The notes beneath the pieces are model-generated. The model was not told the origin of the DNA and searched no databases. It saw only the letters and a program-made list of their open reading frames with translations. Shown piece by piece: positions 41,696 to 49,224 of a stretch of DNA of 64,000 nucleotides. The stretch lies in contig NC_013947.1 in the NCBI RefSeq assembly GCF_000024545.1, positions 2,666,001 through 2,730,000 of the forward strand, in the 5' to 3' direction. A program made the position numbers and the translations under genes. Numbering within the stretch: the first letter of the stretch is position 1; every line of letters begins with the position of its first letter. Origin of the DNA: Stackebrandtia nassauensis DSM 44728. GTDB taxonomy: Bacteria > Actinomycetota > Actinomycetes > Mycobacteriales > Micromonosporaceae.

Positions 41696-42409
41696 TTGCC
41701 CGGAGAACGTCTCACCCAACAGGACCGACGACACATCGCGGCGGGACTGCGCGACGGACTGACCTACGCCGCCATCGCGCGCCGCATCGGCCGCCCGACG
41801 TCGACCGTCACCCGCGAGGTGACGCGCAACGGCGGGCCGCGCCACTACTACGCCGACCGGGCGCACCGCGCCAGCAAACACCCCGAACCCCGGCACCGAC
41901 CCACTCCCCGGCCAGCACGCGGCGGCGTCGATTTGGGCGGTCGCGATCCCCGCACGGTCGAGCAGACGGCGGCGCAGCTGACGGACCTGTTCGTCCAGAC
42001 CGGACTCTCGCAGATGGTGGCCAAGGTGCTCGCCGCGCTTCTGACCACCGACGGCGGCAGTCTCACCTCGGCCGAACTGGTGCGGCGGCTCGGTGTCAGC
42101 CCCGCCTCGATCTCCAAGGCCGTCGGCTACCTGGAGGGTTTGGAGATGATCAAACGCGAGCGCGATCCCCGTAACCGGGCCGAACGCTACGTCTTCGACG
42201 ACGACGCGTGGTTTCGCACCGTCATGGCCAACTCGCGCGTCGACGCGCTCATCGTCACCGTGTCCGCGCGCGGCGCCCAGTCACTCGGCGCTGAAACCCC
42301 CGCTGGCTCCCGGCTGGATCGCTTGAGCCAGTTCCTGAACCACGTCAACGAGGACGTGGCGCGTTCAGCCGAACGCTGGCGCCACGTCCTCTTCCCTCCT
42401 GAGCCCTAG
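41696..42409 (+). CDS. Two-domain regulator: HTH_38 plus MarR/GbsR-like winged helix
   Basis: A 237-residue protein starting at TTG with AAGGA 6-7 nt upstream. Residues 5-70 (LTQQDRRHIAAGLRDGLTYAAIARRIGRPTSTVTREV) match the HTH_38 module of IS30-type transposases, but no transposase catalytic domain follows. Residues 85-200 form a winged helix: LTSAELVRRLGVSPASISKAVGYLEGLEMIKRERDPRNRAERY, typical of GbsR/MarR. It probably controls the divergent serine hydrolase and itself. Its 3' end contains a long hairpin and overlaps the neighbouring pseudogene. Confidence 0.82.
   Translation: MPGERLTQQDRRHIAAGLRDGLTYAAIARRIGRPTSTVTREVTRNGGPRHYYADRAHRASKHPEPRHRPTPRPARGGVDLGGRDPRTVEQTAAQLTDLFVQTGLSQMVAKVLAALLTTDGGSLTSAELVRRLGVSPASISKAVGYLEGLEMIKRERDPRNRAERYVFDDDAWFRTVMANSRVDALIVTVSARGAQSLGAETPAGSRLDRLSQFLNHVNEDVARSAERWRHVLFPPEP
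42350..42391 (+). terminator. Long perfect stem inside the 3' end of the regulator gene
   Basis: GAGGACGTGGCGC (42350-42362) and GCGCCACGTCCTC (42379-42391) form a 13-bp perfect stem with a 16-nt loop that itself contains GTTC-AGCC-GAAC. It lies within the last codons of the coding sequence and is followed by a pyrimidine-rich stretch. It probably ends transcription from both sides. Confidence 0.55.
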
Positions 42410-42906
42410 TCGTCGATCGCCTGGTACAGCGTGGTCCAGAAATCGTTGATGAGCAGCGCGGAGTCCGGGGTGGACATTCCGGTCTGGGTGAGCAGGATCC
42501 CGGTGAGCCGGTTGTGCGGGTCGGCGTACACGGAGGTGCCGGAGCCGCCGTCCTAGCCGAACTGGCCGAGGGGCGCGTAGTCACCCCGGAAGGTGCGCAC
42601 CGCCATCCCGAAACCCCAGCCGCCGTGCTGTCCCAGGCCGTACGCCAGGTGCCCGCCCTCGGCCTCGTCCTCCACCTTGAACTCCCCGGTCTGCGAGTCG
42701 GGGGCGTACAGCGGCGGGAACCGGTCCATCTTGCCGGCGGGCACGTGGAAGCCGGTGTCCTTCATCCCCAACGGATCTAGGACCCGCACGCTGATCGGCC
42801 GTTTCGCCGGGACGGTGTCGTCGAGCGCACCGTCGGGATCCTTGAGCACCTGACGGTTCGCCAGTTCGGGCAGCCACTCGTCGACCGGCCGCCACCCGGC
42901 TGACAC
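42406..42906 (-). pseudogene. Decayed serine hydrolase remnant
   Basis: On the minus strand the frame reads DPLGMKDTGFHVPAGKMDRFPPLY, GGWGFGMAVRTFRGDYAPLGQFG, then a TAG at 42553-42555, then DGGSGTSVYADPHNRLTGILLTQ to a stop at 42406. In intact relatives this position reads FGWDGG, so the amber codon replaces Trp. The whole N-terminal half with SxxK and YxN is absent, and the piece before DPLGM looks rearranged. It is a 3' remnant of the same broad family as the intact hydrolase at 40361, but not a copy of it. Confidence 0.75.
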
Positions 42907-42937
42907 CGCACTGACACGACCGAAAACGGGGGCGGGG

Positions 42938-42987
42938 TTGTCGAATCGGCGCGGACGTTCTATGGTTAGTTAGTCAAGTAATGAACC
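42938..42987 (+). promoter_or_regulatory. GntR/ABC operon promoter and operator
   Basis: TTGTCG (42938-42943) and TATGGT (42961-42966) are 17 bp apart. An imperfect 24-bp palindrome (42964-42987, arms GGTTAGTTA and TAATGAACC, 7 of 9 pairs) overlaps the -10 and start point, as expected for repression by the YtrA-type regulator encoded next. Confidence 0.55.
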
Positions 42988-43014
42988 ACAGAGCTAGCGA
43001 ACGAGGAGGTGCCC

Positions 43015-43383
43015 GTGTTTGACGACCGCAGTCCGATCTACCGACAGATCGCCGAACGGATCAAAGGCGACATACTCTCCGGCGCGCTCGCGGAGGATTC
43101 GCAGGTCATGTCGACCAACGAGTACGCGGCCACCTACCGCATCAATCCGGCCACCGCCGCGAAGGGGCTGCGGGAACTGCTCGACGAGGGCATTCTCTAC
43201 AAGCGCCGCGGCATCGGCATGTTCGTCAGCCCTGACGCCCGCGCGAAGCTGCGCGAGGCACACCGCTCCCGTTTCTTCACCGACGTCGTCGACCCGATGA
43301 TCAGTGAGGCCCGGACCATCGGCATCCCGCTCGACGACGTGGTCGGGCACATCAAAGCAGCAGAAACCGGTGAGAACCAATGA
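43015..43383 (+). CDS. GntR-family regulator, YtrA type
   Basis: A 122-residue short GntR regulator: FDDRSPIYRQIAERIKGDILSGAL, the HTH SNEYAATYRINPATAAKGLRELLDEG (with T in the sequence at the turn), and a wing KRRGIGMFVS, then a small dimerisation helix only, as in YtrA. The GTG at 43015 has GAGGAGG 5 nt upstream. It overlaps the ABC ATPase start by ATGA, so it is the first gene of a self-regulated transporter operon. Confidence 0.92.
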   Translation: MFDDRSPIYRQIAERIKGDILSGALAEDSQVMSTNEYAATYRINPATAAKGLRELLDEGILYKRRGIGMFVSPDARAKLREAHRSRFFTDVVDPMISEARTIGIPLDDVVGHIKAAETGENQ

Positions 43384-44258
43384 ACTTCGGAATTGACGTC
43401 ACGGGCCTGTGCCTCGACTACGGCGACACCCGGGCCCTCGATGACATGACCTTCTCCATAGCGGGCGGAAAGATCGTCGGACTGCTGGGCCGCAACGGTT
43501 CCGGAAAGACCAGCCTGGTCTCGGTGCTGGCCGCGTACCGGCCCGAGACCGCGGGGGAGGTGCGCGTCAACGGGCAGCGCCCGTTCGAGAACGCCGCCGT
43601 CATGTCCGGGGTGTGCCTGATCCGGGAGGGTGGCGACGTCAGCGACACCAGCCGGGTGAGCACCGTGCTGGACTTCGCCGCCCGCTACCGGGCCTCGTGG
43701 GACTGGGAACTGGCCAACAAGCTCGTCGACCGGTTCGAGCTGCCGCTGCGCAAACGGGTCAGGGCGCTGTCGCGGGGCACCAAGTCGGCGCTGGGCGTCG
43801 TGCTCGGCATGGCCAGCCGGGCGCCGCTGACCATCTTCGACGAGGTGCACCTGGGCATGGACGCGCCCAGCCGCTACGCCTTCTACGAGGAACTGCTGGC
43901 CGACTACCTCGCGCACCCCCGGACCTTCATCCTGTCGACCCACCTCATCGAGGAAGTGTCCTCTTTGTTCGAAGAGGTGCTCATCATCGACAAGGGTCAG
44001 GTGGTGCTGCACGAACCCACCGAGGACGTGCGGGAACGCGGGGTGGCCGTCACCGGCCCGGCCGCCGCCGTCGACACCTTCACCGAGGGCCTGACCGTGC
44101 TGAACCGGCAGCAGCTGGGCGGTTCGGCGCAGGTCACCGTGTTCGGGGAGTTGTCCGACGACCGGCAGCGCGCCGCCAAGACCGCCGGTCTGGAACTGGG
44201 TCCGGTGCCGTTGCAGGACCTGTTCGTGCACCTGACCAAGCCGCGGGAGCGGACATGA
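43380..44258 (+). CDS. ABC transporter ATP-binding protein (YtrB-like)
   Basis: A 292-residue ATPase. Walker A is GRNGSGKT (37-44), Walker B LTIFDEVHLGMD and the switch His is in FILSTHLIEEV. The signature loop is LSRGT rather than LSGGQ, a variation seen in YtrB-like exporters. A C-terminal extension of about 70 residues follows the switch region. It is coupled by ATGA to the GntR regulator and to the following permease. Substrate not deducible. Confidence 0.9.
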   Translation: MNFGIDVTGLCLDYGDTRALDDMTFSIAGGKIVGLLGRNGSGKTSLVSVLAAYRPETAGEVRVNGQRPFENAAVMSGVCLIREGGDVSDTSRVSTVLDFAARYRASWDWELANKLVDRFELPLRKRVRALSRGTKSALGVVLGMASRAPLTIFDEVHLGMDAPSRYAFYEELLADYLAHPRTFILSTHLIEEVSSLFEEVLIIDKGQVVLHEPTEDVRERGVAVTGPAAAVDTFTEGLTVLNRQQLGGSAQVTVFGELSDDRQRAAKTAGLELGPVPLQDLFVHLTKPRERT

Positions 44259-44977
44259 CGGCGCCGACCGCCCGGCCGGTCCGGGTCACCGCCAACCTGC
44301 TGAGGTCACAGTGGTGGGTCGCCGCGATCTTCTGGGGCGGACTGTATCTGCTGTTCCTGACGATCGGTGTCATCGTCTCGGCGACCGCCGGGATGAAGGA
44401 GAGCGTCTGGATCGGCGCCTGCTGGTGGTCGCAGTACCTGATGCTGGCCGCCGGAACCGTCGTCACCTCGCAGTACGTGCGGATCTTCGTCGGACACGGC
44501 GTCACCCGACGCACCCTCACGATCGGCGCGGTGCTGTACGGCCTGGCCGGGTCCGCGCTGTTCGGGGTGCTGATGGAGCTGGGGTTCCTCGCCGAACGCG
44601 GAATCGCCATGGCCCAGGGGCTGCCGCCGTTCCCGGCCGCGACCGAGTTCGTCGCCTCGCCCGCGCGGATGCTCGAATCCACCGTGGAGTTCACGCTGCT
44701 GCACGTCGCGTACTTCTTCGCCGGTTGGCTGATCTCGGTGACCTTCTACCGGCACGGCGGCGTCGCCGGGATCGCGGTCATCGTCCCGGCCCTGCTGCCG
44801 GGGCTGTTCATGGACGTGGTGAAGCTCGGCGACAAGCCGTTGTCGGAGCTGTTCGCCAGCGTCGACCTCACCGGCCTGCCGCAGGTGGTGGCGGTGTCCG
44901 CCGACGCTCTGAGCGTCGCCGTACTGGCGCTGCTGTGCCTGCTGCTGACCCGAACCGTACCCATCAGGTCCACATAG
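44255..44977 (+). CDS. ABC transporter membrane subunit
   Basis: A 240-residue protein with about six membrane segments: VAAIFWGGLYLLFLTIGVIV, WWSQYLMLAAGTVVTSQYV, LTIGAVLYGLAGSALFGVL, LLHVAYFFAGWLISVTF, GIAVIVPALLPGLFM and ALSVAVLALLCLLL. The sequence GHGVTRRT after the second segment recurs in the third membrane protein of the operon as CGVTRRD. It is coupled to the ATPase by ATGA. Confidence 0.85.
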   Translation: MTAPTARPVRVTANLLRSQWWVAAIFWGGLYLLFLTIGVIVSATAGMKESVWIGACWWSQYLMLAAGTVVTSQYVRIFVGHGVTRRTLTIGAVLYGLAGSALFGVLMELGFLAERGIAMAQGLPPFPAATEFVASPARMLESTVEFTLLHVAYFFAGWLISVTFYRHGGVAGIAVIVPALLPGLFMDVVKLGDKPLSELFASVDLTGLPQVVAVSADALSVAVLALLCLLLTRTVPIRST

Positions 44978-45005
44978 ACCACCGACAGTGGAAGGAGGAT
45001 GAACC

Positions 45006-45281
45006 GTGATCGCATTCACCTCGATGGCAGCGTTCTTCGCCGGCTCGCCTCCCGAGCTGTCCCGCGAGTACCGACCGGGACACACCGCGGTCGCGCTGCT
45101 GATCGTCGTCTCGGTCCTCGGCGCCGCCGTCGTCACCGAGACCATCCGGCACCGCAACCGGCGCCGCGTCCACCACCCGGTGCCGCTGCCGGCGCGCCGG
45201 GTGCCCGCCCCCGTCGTCATCAAGGAGAGGAGAGGTCGTGACCTCGCACGCAGCACCGAACTGGTCGCGCATCGCTCGTGA
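45006..45281 (+). CDS. Small single-pass membrane protein of the ABC operon
   Basis: A 91-residue protein starting at GTG with a strong AAGGAGG 8 nt upstream. One membrane helix (about 27-45, HTAVALLIVVSVLGAAVVTE) is followed by a very basic, Pro-rich tail. Its last 44 bases overlap the next gene in another frame. It has no family I recognise. The good ribosome-binding site and operon position argue that it is real. Confidence 0.55.
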   Translation: MIAFTSMAAFFAGSPPELSREYRPGHTAVALLIVVSVLGAAVVTETIRHRNRRRVHHPVPLPARRVPAPVVIKERRGRDLARSTELVAHRS

Positions 45282-45966
45282 CGTTCTGGCCGACTACCTC
45301 AAGTGGTTCGCCGGGATCTGGCTGATCGCGATCGTGATCACCAGCACCATCATCAGTGTCGTCGCGTACCTCGGCACCCCGACCACCAGCATCGTCGACT
45401 TCGTCCTCAGCGCGCCCCGCTACTGGCTGTTCGTGGTGGGACTGCTCTTCACCAACGCCTGGCTGGGACCCTATGTCGCCTGTGGCGTGACCCGACGCGA
45501 CTTCGCCATCGGCGGCGTGCTCGCCGGACTGGCGGCCAGTCTCACCGCCGCGGCGATGCTGACGGTGACGATCTTCGCCGAGGGACGGCTGTACGCGGCG
45601 GCGGGCTGGAAACTGGACTACGAGTCGCCGCACCTGTTCGACTCACCCGACCAGTGGGGACTGCTGCTGCTGGAGTTCTGCCTGGTATTCGGCGCGCACT
45701 TCTTCGCCGGTTGGGCGCTGGGCACGCTGTTCTACCGCTACGGCGCCTGGGCCACCTTCGCGGCGGTGCCGGTGTTCGCGATGGCGACCGGCACCGAGGT
45801 GGCGCTGGGCACCGGCTGGGCCGCGCCGCTGGTCCTCGACAACCTGTACGACTTCGACCCCTCGTGGCCACTGGCGCTGACCGTCGGGATCGTGGTGATC
45901 GCACTGTTCTACGGCCTGCTGTGGGTGCAGTTGCGCAACGCCGCCATCCCCGCCAAGAAGTCCTAA
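45238..45966 (+). CDS. ABC transporter membrane subunit, second
   Basis: A 242-residue protein with six likely membrane segments (WFAGIWLIAIVITSTIISVVAY, YWLFVVGLLFTNAWLG, FAIGGVLAGLAASLTAAAML, LLEFCLVFGAHFFAGWALG, WATFAAVPVFAMATG, LALTVGIVVIALFYGLLW). It shares the GVTRRDF loop and the HFFAGW...FYRYG motif with the 44255 gene, so the two are paralogues that probably pair. It starts at GTG, preceded by a purine-rich AAGGAGAGG. Confidence 0.82.
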   Translation: MTSHAAPNWSRIARDVLADYLKWFAGIWLIAIVITSTIISVVAYLGTPTTSIVDFVLSAPRYWLFVVGLLFTNAWLGPYVACGVTRRDFAIGGVLAGLAASLTAAAMLTVTIFAEGRLYAAAGWKLDYESPHLFDSPDQWGLLLLEFCLVFGAHFFAGWALGTLFYRYGAWATFAAVPVFAMATGTEVALGTGWAAPLVLDNLYDFDPSWPLALTVGIVVIALFYGLLWVQLRNAAIPAKKS

Positions 45967-45998
45967 CTCGACAGATCGATGGGCATGTGGCAAATGTC

Positions 45999-46014
45999 CG
46001 TTTCACGTGGAACA
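45999..46014. promoter_or_regulatory. parS-like ParB-binding site
   Basis: CGTTTCACGTGGAACA matches the 16-bp parS consensus at 14 positions. The 14-bp core GTTTCACGTGGAAC differs by one base from the Streptomyces-type parS. It is intergenic, 33 nt after the ABC operon and about 100 nt before def. Confidence 0.6.
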
Positions 46015-46047
46015 TTCGCATAGGCGTAGTTCATGCGCCAATGCGGA

Positions 46048-46076
46048 TGTCACACGCGGCAAACGGCACTTAAACT
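46048..46076 (+). promoter_or_regulatory. def promoter
   Basis: TGTCAC (46048-46053) and TAAACT (46071-46076) are 17 bp apart, 40 nt upstream of the def ATG. The def-fmt-rsmB genes are overlapped and would be transcribed from here. Confidence 0.45.
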
Positions 46077-46115
46077 TGCCGGACACGCCTAAATCAGCTG
46101 TTGAGGAGCCTGTCG

Positions 46116-46667
46116 ATGTCCATCGTGCCGATTCGATTGTTCGGCGATCCGGTGTTGCGTACCCCCGCCGACGAGGTGAAGACCTTTGACAAGGAGTTTC
46201 GCAAACTCGTCCGGAATTTGACCGACACCATGCTCGACGAGGGCGGCGCGGGCCTGGCGGCGCCGCAGCTGGGCGTCGGACTGCGCGTCTTCGCCTTCGA
46301 CGTCGACGACGTCATCGGACATTTGGCCAACCCGGTGCTGGAGTTCCCCGACGAGGAGGAGCAGGACGGCCCCGAGGGCTGTCTGTCCATTCCGGGCCTG
46401 TATTTCGACACCGTCCGCCGCCAGAACGTGATAGCCAAGGGCTACAACGAATACGGTGACCCGATGCAGATCGTCGGCACCGGCTTGATGGCGCGTTGTC
46501 TGCAACACGAGACCGACCACCTGGACGGGATCCTGTTCCTGGACCGGCTCGACCCCGAGCGCCGCAAGGCCGCGATGAAGGAGATCCGGTCGGCCGAGTG
46601 GTACAACGATGACGTCAAGGTCAAGATCAGCCCCCACGACAACAAGGGTGTGTTCTTCAAAAAATGA
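46116..46667 (+). CDS. def: Peptide deformylase
   Basis: A 183-residue metalloenzyme that removes the formyl group from nascent proteins. All three motifs are intact: GAGLAAPQ (44-51), EGCLSIPG (87-94, metal Cys 89) and QHETDHLDG (His 131 and 135, catalytic Glu 132). The ATG at 46116 has GAGGAG 7 nt upstream. The stop overlaps fmt by ATGA, linking formyl addition and removal. Confidence 0.96.
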   Translation: MSIVPIRLFGDPVLRTPADEVKTFDKEFRKLVRNLTDTMLDEGGAGLAAPQLGVGLRVFAFDVDDVIGHLANPVLEFPDEEEQDGPEGCLSIPGLYFDTVRRQNVIAKGYNEYGDPMQIVGTGLMARCLQHETDHLDGILFLDRLDPERRKAAMKEIRSAEWYNDDVKVKISPHDNKGVFFKK

Positions 46668-47590
46668 GGTTGGTGTTCGCGGGAACGCCCGAGGTGGCCG
46701 TCCCGTCCCTGCAAGCCATCGCCGACAGTGGACACGAACTGCTGGCGGTCGTCACCCGTCCCGACGCGCCCAGCGGCCGGGGCCGCAAACTGCACCGCTC
46801 CCCGGCGGGCGAATGGGCCGACGCCAACGGCGTCGAGGTGCTGACGCCCGCCAAACCCCGCGAACCGGAGTTCCAGCACCGGCTGGCCGAACTGGCGCCC
46901 GACTGCGTCCCGGTGGTCGCGTACGGCGCCCTGGTGCCGCAGTCCGCACTGGACATACCCCGGCACGGCTGGATCAACCTGCACTTCTCGCTGCTGCCCG
47001 CCTGGCGGGGCGCGGCGCCGGTCCAGCACGCGGTGCTGCACGGCGACGAGGTCACCGGCGCCTGCGTGTTCCAGCTGGAGGCCGGGCTCGACACCGGCCC
47101 GATCTACGGCAGCCTCACCGAAACCATCGGCGCGCACGACACCTCCGGTGACCTGTTGACCCGACTGGCCGACTCCGGCGCCCAGCTGCTGCGCGACGTG
47201 CTGGACTCCATCGAGTCCGGACAGGCCCGGGCCGTCCCGCAGCCGGAGCACGGTATCTCCATGGCCCCCAAGGTCTCCGTGGACGACGCCCGGATCCGCT
47301 GGGACGACCCGGCCTTCGCCGTCGACCGTCGCGTCCGGGCGGTCACCCCGGCACCGGGAGCCTGGACCACCTGGGACGGTCAGCGGGTCCGGCTGGGTCC
47401 GGTCACGCCCGACCCGCAGGGCCCGGCCCTGCTGCCCGGCGCCGTGGCGGTCTCCAAGTCCACGGTGCACGTCGGCACCGGCACCGACCCGGTGCGGCTG
47501 GGGGAGATCCAGCCGCCCGGCAAGAAACGCATGGCCGCCGACGCCTGGGGCCGGGGACTGCACACCAGCGACGAAATCGTGTTCTCGTGA
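46664..47590 (+). CDS. fmt: Methionyl-tRNA formyltransferase
   Basis: A 308-residue enzyme using 10-formyltetrahydrofolate to formylate initiator Met-tRNA. Features: [15 protein letters not shown], the catalytic [31 protein letters not shown], and a C-terminal OB-like domain with [14 protein letters not shown]. Length is standard. Overlaps def (ATGA) and rsmB (GTGA). Confidence 0.96.
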   Translation: MRLVFAGTPEVAVPSLQAIADSGHELLAVVTRPDAPSGRGRKLHRSPAGEWADANGVEVLTPAKPREPEFQHRLAELAPDCVPVVAYGALVPQSALDIPRHGWINLHFSLLPAWRGAAPVQHAVLHGDEVTGACVFQLEAGLDTGPIYGSLTETIGAHDTSGDLLTRLADSGAQLLRDVLDSIESGQARAVPQPEHGISMAPKVSVDDARIRWDDPAFAVDRRVRAVTPAPGAWTTWDGQRVRLGPVTPDPQGPALLPGAVAVSKSTVHVGTGTDPVRLGEIQPPGKKRMAADAWGRGLHTSDEIVFS

Positions 47591-49185
47591 CCGACCGACG
47601 TCACGACCGCGGCGCCAGCCGCGACCCGCGCCACGGCCGCCACGGCCGCAGCGCCACCGTGGACAATCCGCGCCGGATCGCCTACGAGGTGTTGGCCGCG
47701 GTCTCCACACAGGACGCCTACGCCAACCTGGTGCTGCCGAAACTGTTGCGGCACCGCGGGGTCAGCGGCCGCGACGCCGCCTTCGCCACCGAACTCAGCT
47801 ACGGCACCCTGCGACGGCGCGGCAGTCTCGACGCGGTCATCGCCTCGGCCAGCGGCCGTGCCGTCTCCGCCCTGGACCAGTCGGTCGCCGACGTGCTGCG
47901 CCTGGGTGTCTACCAGCTGCTATACACGCGGGTCGCCGCCCACGCGGCCGCGAACACCACGGTCTCGCTGGCCCGCAAGGTATGCGGGCACCGTCCGGCC
48001 GGTTTCGTCAACGCGGTGATGCGCAAGGTCTCGCGCTACAGCCTGGAGGACTGGCTCGACAAACTGTCCACCGGCGAAGAACTCGCCGACCTGGCGCTGC
48101 GACAGTCGCATCCGGAGTGGATCGTGCGGCGCTTCGCCGAGGCACTGGCGGGTCCGTCCGAGTCCGGCTCGGCCAGCGGCGAACCGTCCGACTCCGGTGC
48201 CGGGCCAACCGGCCCGGCCGAGCTGCGGGTCGAGGTCGACGAGACCGGGTTCCTGCCGGAGACGTACCCGACCGCGGTCCGGCGTGACGAGTCGCGGGCC
48301 GCCGCGACGGACAGCCCCGCCGGTGCCGTTGAGCCGCACGGCGACACCGACGGGGCCGAGGCCGAGCCCGACGAACTCGTCGCGGCCCTGGCCGCCGACA
48401 ACGTCTCCCCGGCCGTGCAGTTGTGCGCCCGGCCCGGCCTCATCGACGCCACCGAACTCGCACGACAGACCGACGGCAGTCTCGGCCGCTGGTCGGCGTA
48501 CGCCGTGGAACTCGACAGCGGCGACCCCGGCGACCTCGCCGCGATCCGCGACGGCCGCGCCCACGTCCAGGACGAGGGCAGCCAACTCGTCGCACTGGCC
48601 CTGGCCGCCGCCCCGCTGACCGGCCGCGACGAACGCTGGCTCGACCTGTGCGCGGGCCCCGGCGGCAAGGCCGCGCTGCTGGGCAGCCTCGCCGCGCGGC
48701 GCGACGCGAAGCTCACCGCCGTCGAGGTCGCCGAACACCGGGCCCGGCTGGTCGCCGAGACGACCAAGGACCTCGACGTCGACGTCGTCACTGCCGACGG
48801 CCGCACGTACACCACAAGCGACAGTTTCGACCGCGTCCTCGTCGACGCCCCCTGTAGCGGCCTGGGTGCGCTGCGGCGCCGTCCCGAGGCCCGCTGGCGG
48901 CGCGCCGAATCCGACCTGGACGGTCTGCGGGAACTCCAGACCGAACTGCTGGCCTCGGCGCTGCGGCTGGTGCGCCCCGGCGGCGTGGTCGCCTACGTGA
49001 CCTGCTCACCGGTGATCGCCGAGACCCACGAGATCGTGGCCACCGCGACCGGCGCTTCCCTTGTGGATGCCCGGCCGCTGTTCCCGGCCGAGCTGCCGCA
49101 CCTGGGCGACGGCCCCACCGTGCAACTGTGGCCGCACCGCCACGGCACCGACGCCATGTTCTGCGCGATCCTGCGGCGCGACTGA
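47587..49185 (+). CDS. rsmB: 16S rRNA m5C967 methyltransferase
   Basis: A 532-residue RsmB/Sun protein. The N-terminal NusB-like RNA-binding domain is at about 20-150 ([46 protein letters not shown]). The SAM loop [19 protein letters not shown] and the two catalytic-Cys regions [20 protein letters not shown] and VAYVTCSP are intact. Between the NusB and methyltransferase domains is an Asp/Glu/Pro/Ser-rich insertion of roughly 75 residues (about 185-265), which explains the extra length. GTG start overlaps the fmt stop. Confidence 0.93.
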   Translation: MTDRRHDRGASRDPRHGRHGRSATVDNPRRIAYEVLAAVSTQDAYANLVLPKLLRHRGVSGRDAAFATELSYGTLRRRGSLDAVIASASGRAVSALDQSVADVLRLGVYQLLYTRVAAHAAANTTVSLARKVCGHRPAGFVNAVMRKVSRYSLEDWLDKLSTGEELADLALRQSHPEWIVRRFAEALAGPSESGSASGEPSDSGAGPTGPAELRVEVDETGFLPETYPTAVRRDESRAAATDSPAGAVEPHGDTDGAEAEPDELVAALAADNVSPAVQLCARPGLIDATELARQTDGSLGRWSAYAVELDSGDPGDLAAIRDGRAHVQDEGSQLVALALAAAPLTGRDERWLDLCAGPGGKAALLGSLAARRDAKLTAVEVAEHRARLVAETTKDLDVDVVTADGRTYTTSDSFDRVLVDAPCSGLGALRRRPEARWRRAESDLDGLRELQTELLASALRLVRPGGVVAYVTCSPVIAETHEIVATATGASLVDARPLFPAELPHLGDGPTVQLWPHRHGTDAMFCAILRRD

Positions 49186-49199
49186 CCAGGCTGGCAGTC
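49180..49199 (+). terminator. Hairpin at the rsmB stop
   Basis: GACTG-A-CCA, loop GGC, TGG-CAGTC gives an 8-bp stem with one bulged A, straddling the rsmB stop codon. It is the likely end of the def-fmt-rsmB transcript, although no T-run follows. Confidence 0.4.
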
Positions 49200-49211
49200 A
49201 GATGCCACGTA

Positions 49212-49217
49212 TACAGT
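49212..49217 (+). promoter_or_regulatory. Leaderless -10 box (TACAGT)
   Basis: TACAGT lies exactly 7 nt before the ATG at 49225, and no ribosome-binding site is present. An independent leaderless promoter for the SWIM gene is likely. Confidence 0.5.
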
Positions 49218-49224
49218 GCACGGC

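Noticed and set aside
41696-41905. Transposase (IS30) at the HTH_38 region
   Set aside because: No DDE catalytic domain follows, no terminal inverted repeats were seen, and the rest is a winged-helix regulator.
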